Shown here piece by piece: positions 34,341 through 42,420 of a DNA stretch of 64,000 bases. The DNA comes from DASTEQ01 sp040905185 (GTDB lineage Bacteria > Chloroflexota > Limnocylindria > QHBO01), in assembly GCA_040905185.1 (NCBI GenBank), contig JBBDRZ010000007.1:682001-746000 (forward strand). Reading direction: 5' to 3'. The notes beneath the pieces are model-generated. The model saw nothing but the letters and a program-made list of their open reading frames with translations, was not told the origin of the DNA and did no database searches. Made by a program: the position numbers and the translations under genes. Position 1 is the stretch's first letter, and each line of letters opens with the position of its first letter.

Positions 34341-35186
34341 ATGGACCTCATCATCCAGGCCGCGTTGATCGGCCTCATCCAGGGCCTGACCGAGTTCATC
34401 CCGGTCAGCTCCTCGGCCCACCTGGAGCTGACCCCCTGGCTCCTGGGCTGGGAGCAGGACGGGCTGATCGGGAGCCTGTCGTTCAACGTGTTCCTGCACC
34501 TGGGGACGCTGCTTGCGCTCCTCGTCCACGTCGGCCGTGACTGGCTGCGCCTGCTCGGCGCGCTGGGCCGGTCTGTCGCCGAGCGACGCATCGGCGACGA
34601 CCCCGACCGGCGGCTGGGCTGGCTGCTGGTCGTGGCCACCATCCCGGCGGCGCTGATCGGCTTTGCGCTGGAGGACGCCATCGAGGCCGCCTTCCATGGC
34701 GACGCGGACCTCTCGCGGCTGGCCATCGCGGGCTTTCTGGTGATCGGCGCCGCGGTGCTGTTCGTGACGGATCGGTTGGGGACCCGCCAGCGCGATCTGG
34801 GCGCGATCGGAACCGGTCCGGCGCTGGCCATCGGCCTGTCGCAGGCCGCCGCCCTGCTGCCCGGCATCAGCCGGTCGGGCGCCACGATCGCCACCGGCCT
34901 GGCATTCGGCCTGACCCGCCAAACCGCCGCCCGCTTCAGCTTCCTGCTGGCCACGCCCATCACCCTCGGGGCGGGGCTGTATGGCTCGCGTCACCTGCTC
35001 ACCGCCAGCCACACCTCGACCGAATGGTTCGCAATCGGCGTCGGGTTCGTGGCCGCCGCCGTCTCGGGAGCCCTCGCCATCGGCTTTCTGCTGCGCTGGC
35101 TGCGGACACGTTCGGTGGCCATCTTCTGCCTGGAGCGGCTCGCGCTGGCGGCCCTGGTGGTGGTCCTATTGGCCGTTGGCCACTGA
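34341..35186 (+). CDS. uppP: Undecaprenyl-diphosphate phosphatase
   Basis: The 281-residue integral membrane enzyme recycles undecaprenyl pyrophosphate, the lipid carrier for wall synthesis. It has the two conserved sequences: GLIQGLTEFIPVSSSAHLEL (near residue 10) and ALLPGISRSGATIATGLAFG (near 180). About eight hydrophobic segments are visible. It starts 33 nt after hppA and may share its transcript. Confidence 0.95.
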   Translation: MDLIIQAALIGLIQGLTEFIPVSSSAHLELTPWLLGWEQDGLIGSLSFNVFLHLGTLLALLVHVGRDWLRLLGALGRSVAERRIGDDPDRRLGWLLVVATIPAALIGFALEDAIEAAFHGDADLSRLAIAGFLVIGAAVLFVTDRLGTRQRDLGAIGTGPALAIGLSQAAALLPGISRSGATIATGLAFGLTRQTAARFSFLLATPITLGAGLYGSRHLLTASHTSTEWFAIGVGFVAAAVSGALAIGFLLRWLRTRSVAIFCLERLALAALVVVLLAVGH

Positions 35187-35198
35187 CCCGCGCGGACT

Positions 35199-35227
35199 TT
35201 GACACCGGCCCACCCCACGCCTACACT
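35199..35227 (+). promoter_or_regulatory. Promoter of greA
   Basis: A perfect TTGACA at 35199-35204, a 17-nt spacer and TACACT at 35222-35227 form one of the two best promoters in the window. Transcription would start near 35234 and run straight into the leader hairpin. Confidence 0.75.
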
Positions 35228-35246
35228 TCGCCGACGCCAGCACACG

Positions 35247-35281
35247 CCAGCTTCCCGAACCGCGGGAGCTGGGGCTTTTTT
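35247..35281 (+). terminator. Intrinsic terminator in the greA leader (attenuator-like)
   Basis: CCAGCTTCCCG and CGGGAGCTGG pair with one bulged T, followed by GGGGC and seven Ts. It lies downstream of the greA promoter and 30 nt before the greA ATG, and the only gene upstream on this strand ends 60 nt earlier. It can end the uppP transcript, but its position also allows it to stop greA transcripts early. Confidence 0.8.
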
Positions 35282-35310
35282 GTTATCGGGAGCGACACCC
35301 GCCTGAGGCG

Positions 35311-35772
35311 ATGAACAACAAGCCCGTGTACCTGACCCCTGAGGGCGTCGAGCGACTGAGCGCCGAGCTGCGCCACCTCATCGTCGAGGAGCGGCCGCGG
35401 GTGGCCCAGCGCATCCATGACGCCAAGCTCGACGGCGACATCACCGAGAACGCCGAGTACGAGGACGCCAAGCAGGAGCAGTCGTTCCTGGAGGGGCGAA
35501 TCGCGACCATCGAGGCGCAGCTCAAGAACGCCGAGGTCATCGAGCATCCCAACGGGGACAAGGTCCGCATCGGTTCGACGGTCGTCATCCAGGGCCCGGA
35601 TGGCAAGGAGACGTTCACCATCGTCGGCTCGGCCGAAGCCGCTCCACGCGAGGGCCGGATCAGCAACGAGTCGCCGGTCGGCGTGGCGCTCATGGACCAC
35701 AAGAAGGGGGATTCGGTCACCGTCCAGGCCCCGGCCGGACCGGTGACCTACACGCTGGTCAGCGTCCGCTAA
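35311..35772 (+). CDS. greA: Transcription elongation factor GreA
   Basis: The 153-residue factor rescues backtracked RNA polymerase by stimulating transcript cleavage. The coiled-coil N-domain has YLTPEGVERLSAELRHLIVE, and at the tip DITENAEYEDAKQEQ with the acidic residues that enter the polymerase channel. The C-domain reads VVIQGPDGKETFTIVGSAEA and ISNESPVGVALMDHKKGDSV. A terminator hairpin lies between its promoter and ATG. lysS starts 10 nt after the stop. Confidence 0.96.
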   Translation: MNNKPVYLTPEGVERLSAELRHLIVEERPRVAQRIHDAKLDGDITENAEYEDAKQEQSFLEGRIATIEAQLKNAEVIEHPNGDKVRIGSTVVIQGPDGKETFTIVGSAEAAPREGRISNESPVGVALMDHKKGDSVTVQAPAGPVTYTLVSVR

Positions 35773-35782
35773 CCGCGCCGCC

Positions 35783-37390
35783 GTGTTCTGGGCCGACGAG
35801 ATCGCGGCCAGGGCGGCTGAATCGGGGCCTCCGCAGGTCGTCAACGACTCGAAGACCCCATCCGGCACCGTCCACGTCGGGAGCCTCCGCGGCCCGGTCA
35901 TTCACGACGAGATCTGGCGCTCCCTGCGTCGGGCGGGCGTGGAGGCCACCTTCCGGTATGGCGTCGACGACCTCGACCCCATGGACAGCCAGGCCCTGCT
36001 CACCCCGGATGCGGTGGACCGATACATGGGCGTGCCGCTGGCCCACGTCCCGGCCCCGCCCGGATCGGACGCCGCCAGCTACGCCCGCCATTTCGTGGGG
36101 GAGCTGTTCCTCGGCACCTTTGAGCCGCTCGGCCTCCACCCGGAGGTGTACTGGATGAGCGAGCTGTACGCGGCGGGCCAGATGGACCGATACATCCGCG
36201 TCGCCCTGGACGCGGCCGAGACGATTCGCACTATCTACCGCGAGGTCAGCCGCGTGGAGAAGGAACCGAGCTGGCTGCCGGTATCGGTCATCTGCGAGAA
36301 CTGCGGCCGGATCGGCACCACGGTGGCCACCGATTGGGACGGCCAGACGGTGGCCTATGCCTGCCGCCCGGACGCGGTGGAGTGGGCGGTGGGCTGCGGA
36401 AACAGCGGTCGCGCGTCCCCGTTCGGCGGCCACGCCAAGCTGTTCTTCAACGTGGACTGGCCCGCCAAGTGGAGCCTGTTCGGGGTGACGATCGAGGGCT
36501 GCGGAAAGGACCTCGCCACGGCGGGCGGGTCGCGCGACCGCTCGGACGCGATCGCGCGCCGGGTGTTCGAGCGGGAGCCACCGATCAACGTGGTGTATGA
36601 GTTCATCAACATCGGCGGCCGCAAGATGAGCACCTCCCGCGGCCAGGGCGTGGCGGCCCACGAGATCGCGGCCGTCATGCCGCCCAACGAGCTGCGGATG
36701 CTGTTCGTCCGCCACCGCCCCAACGTGGCGTTCGACTTCGATCCGGACCAGACCGATGCCATTCCGCGGCAGGTCGACGAGTTCGACCGCCTGGCGGCCG
36801 CGACCGCCGGTCGTCCCGTCCGGGGTGAGCTGCCTGCCGATGCCGATCGGATCTTCGCCGCTGCCCAGGTCGAGGCCGAGGCGGACGTGGCCGCCGAGGC
36901 GGCTGCCCACCGGCCCGCGTTCGGTCACCTGGCGCTGCTCGTCCAGCTGCCGGGGATCGACGTAGCGGAGCGCGTGGCGGCGGAGAAGGGTGGACCGCTC
37001 ACCGAGCGTGAGCTCGTGATTCTCGATGAGCGCACCCGCGCCGTCCGGGCCTGGCTGGACACCTACGCCCCGCCCGAGGCGCGGGTCGAGGTCCGCCGCG
37101 ACGCGGTGCCCGACGGGGTGGCGGACCTGGCCCCTGACCAGCGCGCGTTCCTCGCGGCGTTGGCCGACGCGCTGGCTGTGCTGCCCGCCACCGAATGGGT
37201 GGGGGAGGGTCTCCAATCCGCCATCTTCGCCGCCGCCACGGAGCGCGGCCTCGGGGCGGGGGCGGGGTTTGCCGCCCTGTACGCTGCGTTTCTCGGACGA
37301 CCGTCCGGGCCCCGGGCCGGTTGGCTCCTTGCCTCGCTGGACCGGCCGTTCGTCGTCGAGCGACTCCGGGCCGCAGGAGGGGTGGCGTGA
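35783..37390 (+). CDS. lysS: Lysyl-tRNA synthetase, class I
   Basis: The 535-residue enzyme is the archaeal-type class I LysRS, unrelated to the class II enzyme of most bacteria. The HIGH equivalent is SGTVHVGSLRGPVIHD, and the KMSKS equivalent is GGRKMSTSRGQGV. VICENCGRIGTTVATDWDG holds a zinc-site-like CxxC. WAVGCGNSGRASPFGGHAKL and WSLFGVTIEGCGKDLATAGG are further family blocks. The start is GTG at 35783 (FWADEIAARA follows). The serS GTG overlaps its stop. Confidence 0.94.
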   Translation: MFWADEIAARAAESGPPQVVNDSKTPSGTVHVGSLRGPVIHDEIWRSLRRAGVEATFRYGVDDLDPMDSQALLTPDAVDRYMGVPLAHVPAPPGSDAASYARHFVGELFLGTFEPLGLHPEVYWMSELYAAGQMDRYIRVALDAAETIRTIYREVSRVEKEPSWLPVSVICENCGRIGTTVATDWDGQTVAYACRPDAVEWAVGCGNSGRASPFGGHAKLFFNVDWPAKWSLFGVTIEGCGKDLATAGGSRDRSDAIARRVFEREPPINVVYEFINIGGRKMSTSRGQGVAAHEIAAVMPPNELRMLFVRHRPNVAFDFDPDQTDAIPRQVDEFDRLAAATAGRPVRGELPADADRIFAAAQVEAEADVAAEAAAHRPAFGHLALLVQLPGIDVAERVAAEKGGPLTERELVILDERTRAVRAWLDTYAPPEARVEVRRDAVPDGVADLAPDQRAFLAALADALAVLPATEWVGEGLQSAIFAAATERGLGAGAGFAALYAAFLGRPSGPRAGWLLASLDRPFVVERLRAAGGVA

Positions 37391-38661
37391 TCTCGATCCA
37401 GCTCATCCGGGACGATCCCGACGGCGTCAAGCGCGCCATCGCCCGCAAGGGCGAGAGGCCGGAGGTGATCGACCGGCTCCTCGCGGCGGACGAGCGACGC
37501 CGCGCCCTGCTGGCCGAGGCGGATGCCGCCAAGCACGAGCGCAACGAGGGCAGTCGGGCGGTGGGGGAGCTGATGCGCTCCGGGCAGACTGCCGAAGCCG
37601 AGGCGCGCAAGGCATCTCTCGGCCAGCTCGGCGAGCGGATCGACGCCCTGGACGCGGAGCTGGCTGAAGTGGAGGCGGCCATCGAAGCTGACCTCCTGCT
37701 GGTGCCCAATCCGCCCCACGACGCCGTGCCGGACGGCCGCGGCCCGGAGGACAACCCGGTGGTGCGCACCTGGGGCGAGCCGCTGCCTCCCGGGCAGCGT
37801 CCGCCACATTGGGAGATCGGCGCCCGCCTCGGGCTGTTCGATCTCGAGCGCGGGGCCAAGATCAGTGGCTCCGGATTCGTGCTCTACACCGGGGCCGGCG
37901 CGCGCCTCCAGCGCGCGCTCATCGGTCTGTTCCTGGACATGGCGGCATCTCGCGGCTACACCGAGGTCTGGCCGCCGGTCCTGGTCAGCGCCGAGTCGGC
38001 CCGGGGCACGGGGCAGCTGCCGGACAAGGAGGGCCAGATGTACGCCGTCGAGCGCGATGGCCTGTACCTGGCCCCCACGGCCGAGGTGCCGGTCACGAAC
38101 ATCCACCGCGACGAGATCCTGCCCCCCGGCTCGCTGCCAGTTCGCTACGCCGCCTACACCCCGTGCTTCCGGCGCGAGGCCGGCGCCGCCGGCAAGGACA
38201 CTCGCGGCCTACTCCGGGTCCACCAATTCGACAAGGTGGAGCTGGTCAAATTCGTCGCTCCCGAGTCCAGCGACGAGGAGCTCGAGTCGCTGACTCGCGA
38301 TGCGGAGGTCGTGCTGGAGGCGCTCGAGCTGCCGTACCGGACGGTCGAGCGCTGCACGGCCGACGTCGGGTTCTCCCAGGCCCGCGGCTACGACCTGGAA
38401 GCCTGGGCGCCGGGGGTGGGCCGCTGGCTGGAGGTCAGCTCCTGCTCGAACTACACCGATTTCCAGGCGCGGCGGATGAACGTCCGATACCGATCCTCAG
38501 CCGATGCCCGGCCCGAGCTGGTCCACACCCTCAACGGCTCGGGTGTGGCCCTGGCTCGAACGGTCGCGGCGCTGCTCGAGACCCACCTCCAGCCGGATGG
38601 GTCAGTGCGGATCCCGGAGGCCCTGCTGCCCTACCTGCCGAGGACCGAACGTCTCGGCTGA
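37387..38661 (+). CDS. serS: Seryl-tRNA synthetase
   Basis: The 424-residue class II synthetase has the N-terminal antiparallel coiled coil (about residues 28-100) that grips the long variable arm of tRNA-Ser. Class II motifs are visible: LPVRYAAYTPCFRREAGAAG (motif 2), LLRVHQFDKVELVKFV, SSCSNYTDFQARRMNVRYR and HTLNGSGVALARTVAALLE (motif 3). The GTG at 37387 overlaps the lysS stop. Four tRNA-Ser genes occur in this same window, at 38941, 42096, 58844 and 58957. Confidence 0.96.
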   Translation: MISIQLIRDDPDGVKRAIARKGERPEVIDRLLAADERRRALLAEADAAKHERNEGSRAVGELMRSGQTAEAEARKASLGQLGERIDALDAELAEVEAAIEADLLLVPNPPHDAVPDGRGPEDNPVVRTWGEPLPPGQRPPHWEIGARLGLFDLERGAKISGSGFVLYTGAGARLQRALIGLFLDMAASRGYTEVWPPVLVSAESARGTGQLPDKEGQMYAVERDGLYLAPTAEVPVTNIHRDEILPPGSLPVRYAAYTPCFRREAGAAGKDTRGLLRVHQFDKVELVKFVAPESSDEELESLTRDAEVVLEALELPYRTVERCTADVGFSQARGYDLEAWAPGVGRWLEVSSCSNYTDFQARRMNVRYRSSADARPELVHTLNGSGVALARTVAALLETHLQPDGSVRIPEALLPYLPRTERLG

Positions 38662-38665
38662 AGCG

Positions 38666-38902
38666 CTAGCGGGTCGACCCGTCCAGCCTCTGCTGGAGCT
38701 GATCGAGGAAGTCGTACCGCCTCGCGAACCCGCAGGTGCAAGCCGCAAGCTCGGCATCCCGGCCGTGGGCGTCGAAGCCAGGACAGTCCGGGTCGTGGTC
38801 GGCGAAGGAATCCAGGAACCGCGCCAGGTCGGCCAGCAGCTCATTGTCGGTGGCGGTCTCCATTTCCCGGCGAAGCTGGGCGTAGAGCGGGCGGTCCTTC
38901 AC
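38666..38902 (-). CDS. Small protein of unknown function, Cys-containing
   Basis: This 78-residue frame reads KDRPLYAQLRREMETATDNE at the start, then an acidic helix, then DCPGFDAHGRDAELAACTCG and a basic C-terminus. The three Cys and His could bind a metal. Support for a real gene comes from the TAGGAT box exactly 6 nt before the GTG at 38902, the leaderless layout seen elsewhere here, and from its fit between the serS stop and tRNA-Ser(TGA). The family is not recognised. Confidence 0.55.
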   Translation of the reverse strand: MKDRPLYAQLRREMETATDNELLADLARFLDSFADHDPDCPGFDAHGRDAELAACTCGFARRYDFLDQLQQRLDGSTR

Positions 38903-38927
38903 GCGCCGATCCTAGCCGGGGTGTCCG

Positions 38928-38933
38928 TAGAAT
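38928..38933 (+). promoter_or_regulatory. -10 box TAGAAT of tRNA-Ser(TGA)
   Basis: TAGAAT ends 7 nt before the first base of the tRNA, so transcription would begin at or very near the mature 5' end. No clear -35 is seen. Confidence 0.6.
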
Positions 38934-38940
38934 GCGACGA

Positions 38941-39028
38941 GGAGGGGTGGCAGAGCGGACGAATGCGGCGGTCTTGAAAACCGTTGAGGCGCAAGCCTCC
39001 GTGGGTTCGAATCCCACCCCCTCCGCCA
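38941..39028 (+). tRNA. tRNA-Ser(TGA)
   Basis: Acceptor arms GGAGGGG and CCCCTCC pair, and the CCA end is encoded. The anticodon loop CTTGAAA gives TGA. The long variable arm (GAGGCGCAAGCCTC) marks a class II tRNA. The T-arm is GTGGGTTCGAATCCCAC. It reads UCA, and with modification UCG/UCU. Confidence 0.96.
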
Positions 39029-39046
39029 CCCGGCCCCAGGCGACCT

Positions 39047-40402
39047 TTATTGCTGGCGGGCGAACCACACGTTTCCGGGGCCGAAGTAGCTGTTGCCCTC
39101 ACCCCACAACGCTACGGTCTTGCCGGCGGAGTTGATATCAATCTCGAAGTAGTCGCCGTACGGCTGAAGGTAGCCATCCGAAGGCGTGGCGAACTTGTAC
39201 GTGAAGCCGGCGACGAAGGCTGACAGCTTCCGTTCCGCGGACCAGCCGCCGCCGCCGTTGGTGGAGCTTCGGTAGTACGTATTCCATCGCGCCGCTGGAT
39301 CGTTTCCGCCGGCGTCGAAGCCGTTGCGGTCGTCCTGCCACGCGATCCGCACGTCGCTGTTCCCGGTCGCGACCAGCGCCGGGAAGACGTTGTTCGAACC
39401 AGCCGGCGCCAGTGAAACATCGAGCGGGGTGCTCCACGTCTGTGCGCCGTCCGCGGAGCGGGCGAAGAACATCCGTTGCGGGCCGTACTTGACCCGGTTC
39501 GCGTTCCACAGGACGTAGACCCGATCCTGGGCGTCCACCCCGATCGCCATCTGCGCTCCCCAGTAATCCCACCCACCGCAATCGCACGGTGGTGGCGCCT
39601 GCGACTGGTCGACGAACGACGTGGTCCACGTCGCCCCGCCATCGGCCGTCTTCGTGACGTACAGGTTGATGGTGCCCTTCGCCTGACCCGGGTTGTTCAC
39701 GCCGTTCCACGCGAAGTAGGCGGCCCCCGTAGAGTCGATCGCGGCCCCGGAGGGCAGGGAAACGCCGAACTTGCTGTTCGTGTTGTGGATAGGCTGAACC
39801 ACATTCCAGGTCTCGCCGCGGTCGTGGGAGAACGAGGCGAAGATCTTCTGCTGGCTGTGGTAGACGAGGTAGACATCGCCGTCCCGGGCGGCGAGCGCGA
39901 TCTTGTCGAGCCCACGCTCGATCTCCTCCACCAGGACCGGCTCGAACGTCTGACCGAAGTCGTCGGAACGGGCGACGAACATGCTCGACTTGTCGCCCTC
40001 CATGTAGGCGGCGTAAACGGTTCTCCCATCGGCTGCATCGACCACGATCTGGGGATCATCCTGCCGGGTCTCGGACGGCGCGAGGGCATGCGGCGCCGCC
40101 CACGTCTTTCCGTTGTCGTTCGAGATCTGGATCACCATGTGCGGGCTCGGGCACTCCGGACAGGACGGGTCGATCTCACCCGATGATCCGCCGCCGAAAC
40201 CGACGTAGTGGGTCCATAGCGCGTACACGTGCCCGTAGCGGTCCGCCGCGATCGAGGGCTCCCAATCGTCTCCGGCCGCGAACCCGAGTCGGACCGGACT
40301 GGTGAACGTGCCGGGCGGGGCCGCCCAAACGGCGGAAGCGCCAATTAGAAGAGCCGTGCAAGCGGCCAGCACGATCCGGGCGATCCGGGTTCGATTGCGC
40401 AT
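39047..40402 (-). CDS. Secreted Asp-box (BNR/sialidase-like) beta-propeller protein
   Basis: The 451-residue protein has a signal peptide (IARIVLAACTALLIGASAVW, cut near AWA-APPG). The mature part is a beta-propeller with six Asp boxes of the S.D.G.TW type: SNDNGKTW, SDDFGQTF, SHDRGETW, TADGGATW, SADGAQTW and STNGGGGW. Asp boxes occur in sialidases and many other exported proteins. The sialidase Arg triad and RIP motif are not obvious, so glycosidase activity is not claimed. A GGAGGAG site precedes the ATG, and TAGGCT further up may be its -10 box. Confidence 0.82.
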   Translation of the reverse strand: MRNRTRIARIVLAACTALLIGASAVWAAPPGTFTSPVRLGFAAGDDWEPSIAADRYGHVYALWTHYVGFGGGSSGEIDPSCPECPSPHMVIQISNDNGKTWAAPHALAPSETRQDDPQIVVDAADGRTVYAAYMEGDKSSMFVARSDDFGQTFEPVLVEEIERGLDKIALAARDGDVYLVYHSQQKIFASFSHDRGETWNVVQPIHNTNSKFGVSLPSGAAIDSTGAAYFAWNGVNNPGQAKGTINLYVTKTADGGATWTTSFVDQSQAPPPCDCGGWDYWGAQMAIGVDAQDRVYVLWNANRVKYGPQRMFFARSADGAQTWSTPLDVSLAPAGSNNVFPALVATGNSDVRIAWQDDRNGFDAGGNDPAARWNTYYRSSTNGGGGWSAERKLSAFVAGFTYKFATPSDGYLQPYGDYFEIDINSAGKTVALWGEGNSYFGPGNVWFARQQ

Positions 40403-40504
40403 CAGTCTCCTCCGTCCGGCAGCCTACGCTCAAGGAAAGCGCGCGGACAAGGGCCCGCGCCCGCGCAGACACGTTTCAGCGGTGCCGTCGCGCACCACAC
40501 CTGC

Positions 40505-41086
40505 CTAGGAAGCCGCGGCGGGCACCTCGTGGTGGAGGCGGCAGCGAGCCTCGTACTTCTCGTCGCCCATGCCCCCCACCATGATCAAGGGTGAGTCCAC
40601 GGGCGCCGGCAACCCGTCGATCAGCCGCTGGGTCCGCGTCGCCGGCTCCCCGCACACCATGCAGATGGCGGTTAGCTTGGTGACCTGATCGGCCAGCGCC
40701 ATCAGGCGCGGCATCGGTCCGAACGGGTTCCCTCGGTAGTCCTGGTCCAACCCTGTGACCAGCACCTGCTTGCCGGCATCGGCCAGGCGCTCGACCACCT
40801 CCGGCAGGCCGTCATCCCAGAACTGGCCTTCCTCGACCGCCACGATGTCGGCGTTCCCCACCACGGCCTCGATCTCAGCCGACATGTCCACGGTGACGGC
40901 CATGTGCTGCGCCCCCGACCGCGAGATCACCGACTGCTCCGCGGTCCGGGTGTCGACCCGCGGCTTGACGAGCACCACCTGGCGCCCGGCAATCGCGAAC
41001 CGGCGCAGAAGCCGGAGCATCTCGTCGGTCTTGCCGCAGAACATGCAGCCGCAGATGACGTGGACCCAGCCCGAGGTGTAGAACAT
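40505..41086 (-). CDS. tdk: Thymidine kinase (TK1 type)
   Basis: The 193-residue kinase phosphorylates thymidine in the salvage route. The P-loop GCMFCGKTDEMLRLLRRF is recognisable, though the second residue and the residue before GKT are Cys, where the family has Pro/Ser (GPMFSGKT). EEGQFWDDGLPEVV contains the catalytic Glu, and the lid zinc region reads ICMVCGEPAT and EARCRLHHE. The ATG at 41086 begins FYTSGWVHVICG; the open frame upstream overlaps aroE and is not coding. The aroE stop is 23 nt before it. Confidence 0.93.
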   Translation of the reverse strand: MFYTSGWVHVICGCMFCGKTDEMLRLLRRFAIAGRQVVLVKPRVDTRTAEQSVISRSGAQHMAVTVDMSAEIEAVVGNADIVAVEEGQFWDDGLPEVVERLADAGKQVLVTGLDQDYRGNPFGPMPRLMALADQVTKLTAICMVCGEPATRTQRLIDGLPAPVDSPLIMVGGMGDEKYEARCRLHHEVPAAAS

Positions 41087-41109
41087 CACGGTCCGGCCGC
41101 CGGAGCGAC

Positions 41110-41985
41110 TCAGTCGCCGACGACGGCGAGCCCCTCTTCGGGGAGGCCCAGGTGGTCCGCCAGGGCGGTCCGCATCACGTCGGCCGGCGCGTCCTCCCCG
41201 GTCCACAGCTGGAAGGCGGCGGCCTGCGCCACCAGGAACGAGCCCTGGCCGTTGGCCACGGTCCCGCCCCGCGCCGCCGCGTCCCGCATGAAGGGCGTCT
41301 CCGCCCGGTTCAGCACCAGGTCCAGGACGTACAGCTCGTCCGGCAGGAGGGCGGCCGAGATGGGGCTCTCGTCGGTATCGGCTCCAACCCCGGAGGCGTT
41401 CACCAATAGCCGGGCCTTGCTGAGCTCGGCCTCGATGATCGTCTCGTGCCACGGCAATGCCCGCAGGTCCGTCTCGCGCGCCGCACGGTCGAAGTGGGCG
41501 ACCAGCGCCTCGGCCCGGTGCAGGTGGCGGTTGAAGACGGCAATCCGTCTAAACCCGCTCTCCAGCAGGACCGATACCACCGCCCGGGCACCACCCCCGG
41601 CACCCAGCAGCACCGCCTGGCGCGGCCACCGGGCGGTGCCCTCGGGCAGGATGGACTCCAGGCCGGCGCGCACGCCGGCCACATCGGTGTTGTACCCGTG
41701 CAGGCGTCCGTCCTGGTTGACCGCCACGTTGACCGCGCCGCTGGCACGGGCTTCGTCGGACAACAGACCGATGAGCGAGGCGGCCTTCTCCTTGTGCGGG
41801 GAGCCGATCATGGCCCCCATCACGTCGGGATGGACGACTTCGCCCAGCGCTTCGCTGAGCTGGTGCGGCTTCCGCTCCCAGCGCTCGATCTCCACCTCAC
41901 GACCGGCAGCCTGCAGCGCTGCCCGCTGGACCGCTTCGGCCGGGCTGGCAGGTACGGGATAACCGATGATGAGTAGGCGCGTCAC
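41110..41985 (-). CDS. aroE: Shikimate dehydrogenase homolog, divergent
   Basis: The 291-residue protein has the NADP domain LLGAGGGARAVVSVLLES, LLVNASGVGAD and NGQGSFLVAQAAAFQLWTGE. The catalytic half keeps the Lys in GSPHKEKAASL and the Asp in GYNTDVAGV. The shikimate-binding start differs: the family G.P..HS.SP..HN reads GYPVPASPAEAVQRAAL, and NVT(V/I)PHK reads AMIGSPHK. It may use shikimate weakly, or quinate or another acid. The shikimate label is family-level only. It lies head to tail with tdk. Confidence 0.8.
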   Translation of the reverse strand: MTRLLIIGYPVPASPAEAVQRAALQAAGREVEIERWERKPHQLSEALGEVVHPDVMGAMIGSPHKEKAASLIGLLSDEARASGAVNVAVNQDGRLHGYNTDVAGVRAGLESILPEGTARWPRQAVLLGAGGGARAVVSVLLESGFRRIAVFNRHLHRAEALVAHFDRAARETDLRALPWHETIIEAELSKARLLVNASGVGADTDESPISAALLPDELYVLDLVLNRAETPFMRDAAARGGTVANGQGSFLVAQAAAFQLWTGEDAPADVMRTALADHLGLPEEGLAVVGD

Positions 41986-42076
41986 AGGTCTATGTCTCGA
42001 TTGCGGGGCGGTTGGCGGCCGTTCGCGAGGCGTGTACGGACCGGCCGTCGGAGGTCGGGTCCAGAGGAGCTGATGC

Positions 42077-42082
42077 TATCAT
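42077..42082 (+). promoter_or_regulatory. -10 box TATCAT for the tRNA-Ser(GCT)/tRNA-Arg(GCG) pair
   Basis: TGCTATCAT is an extended -10 ending 13 nt before tRNA-Ser(GCT). No separate promoter is seen in the 11-nt gap before tRNA-Arg, so the two are probably one transcript. Confidence 0.6.
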
Positions 42083-42095
42083 CGGCGCCGCTTCC

Positions 42096-42187
42096 GGAGA
42101 GGTCGCATAGTGGCCTAGTGCGGCGGTTTGCTAAACCGTTGAAGGGGATTTCCTCTTCCGAGGGTTCGAATCCCTCCCTCTCCGCCA
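42096..42187 (+). tRNA. tRNA-Ser(GCT)
   Basis: Acceptor arms GGAGAGG and CCTCTCC pair, and CCA is encoded. The anticodon loop TTGCTAA gives GCT, reading AGC/AGU. A long variable arm (GAAGGGGATTTCCTCTTC) is present. It is followed after 11 nt by tRNA-Arg. Confidence 0.95.
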
Positions 42188-42198
42188 GCTTGCGCCGG

Positions 42199-42274
42199 GT
42201 GCCCGTAGCTCAGCGGATAGAGCGTTAGGTTGCGGACCTAAAGGTCGGAGGTTCGAGTCCTCTCGGGCACGCCA
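42199..42274 (+). tRNA. tRNA-Arg(GCG)
   Basis: All arms pair: acceptor GTGCCCG/CGGGCAC, D-stem GCTC/GAGC, anticodon stem TTAGG/CCTAA, T-stem GGAGG/CCTCT, with CCA encoded. The loop TTGCGGA gives anticodon GCG. Bacteria normally read CGN codons with an ACG anticodon edited to ICG by TadA, so a genomic G34 is unusual. It reads CGC and CGU without editing. Its last 19 bases recur at 47888, bounding a small island. Confidence 0.95.
42256..42274 (+). repeat. Left attachment-site-like repeat (tRNA-Arg 3' end)
   Basis: AGTCCTCTCGGGCACGCCA forms the end of the tRNA-Arg gene and is repeated exactly at 47888-47906. Tyrosine-recombinase elements typically integrate at such tRNA ends and rebuild the gene. 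Confidence 0.75.
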
Positions 42275-42420
42275 ATCCAGCCCTTACGCGGCTCACCCGC
42301 TCGGGCAGCGCCAACGCCAGGCCGTGAGCGTACGCCTCGGGCGTCAGCTTGACCTCCGCGAAGTCAAGCCCTCGGACCTCGATCCGCTCGTAAGATCCGA
42401 TCCGAGGCCCAAAGAGACCG

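Noticed and set aside
32016..35012. 998-codon open frame on the minus strand
   Set aside because: It lies opposite hppA and uppP, which have full family motifs. Its translation is Gln/Arg/Asp/His-rich with no domain, as expected for the antisense of GC-rich genes.
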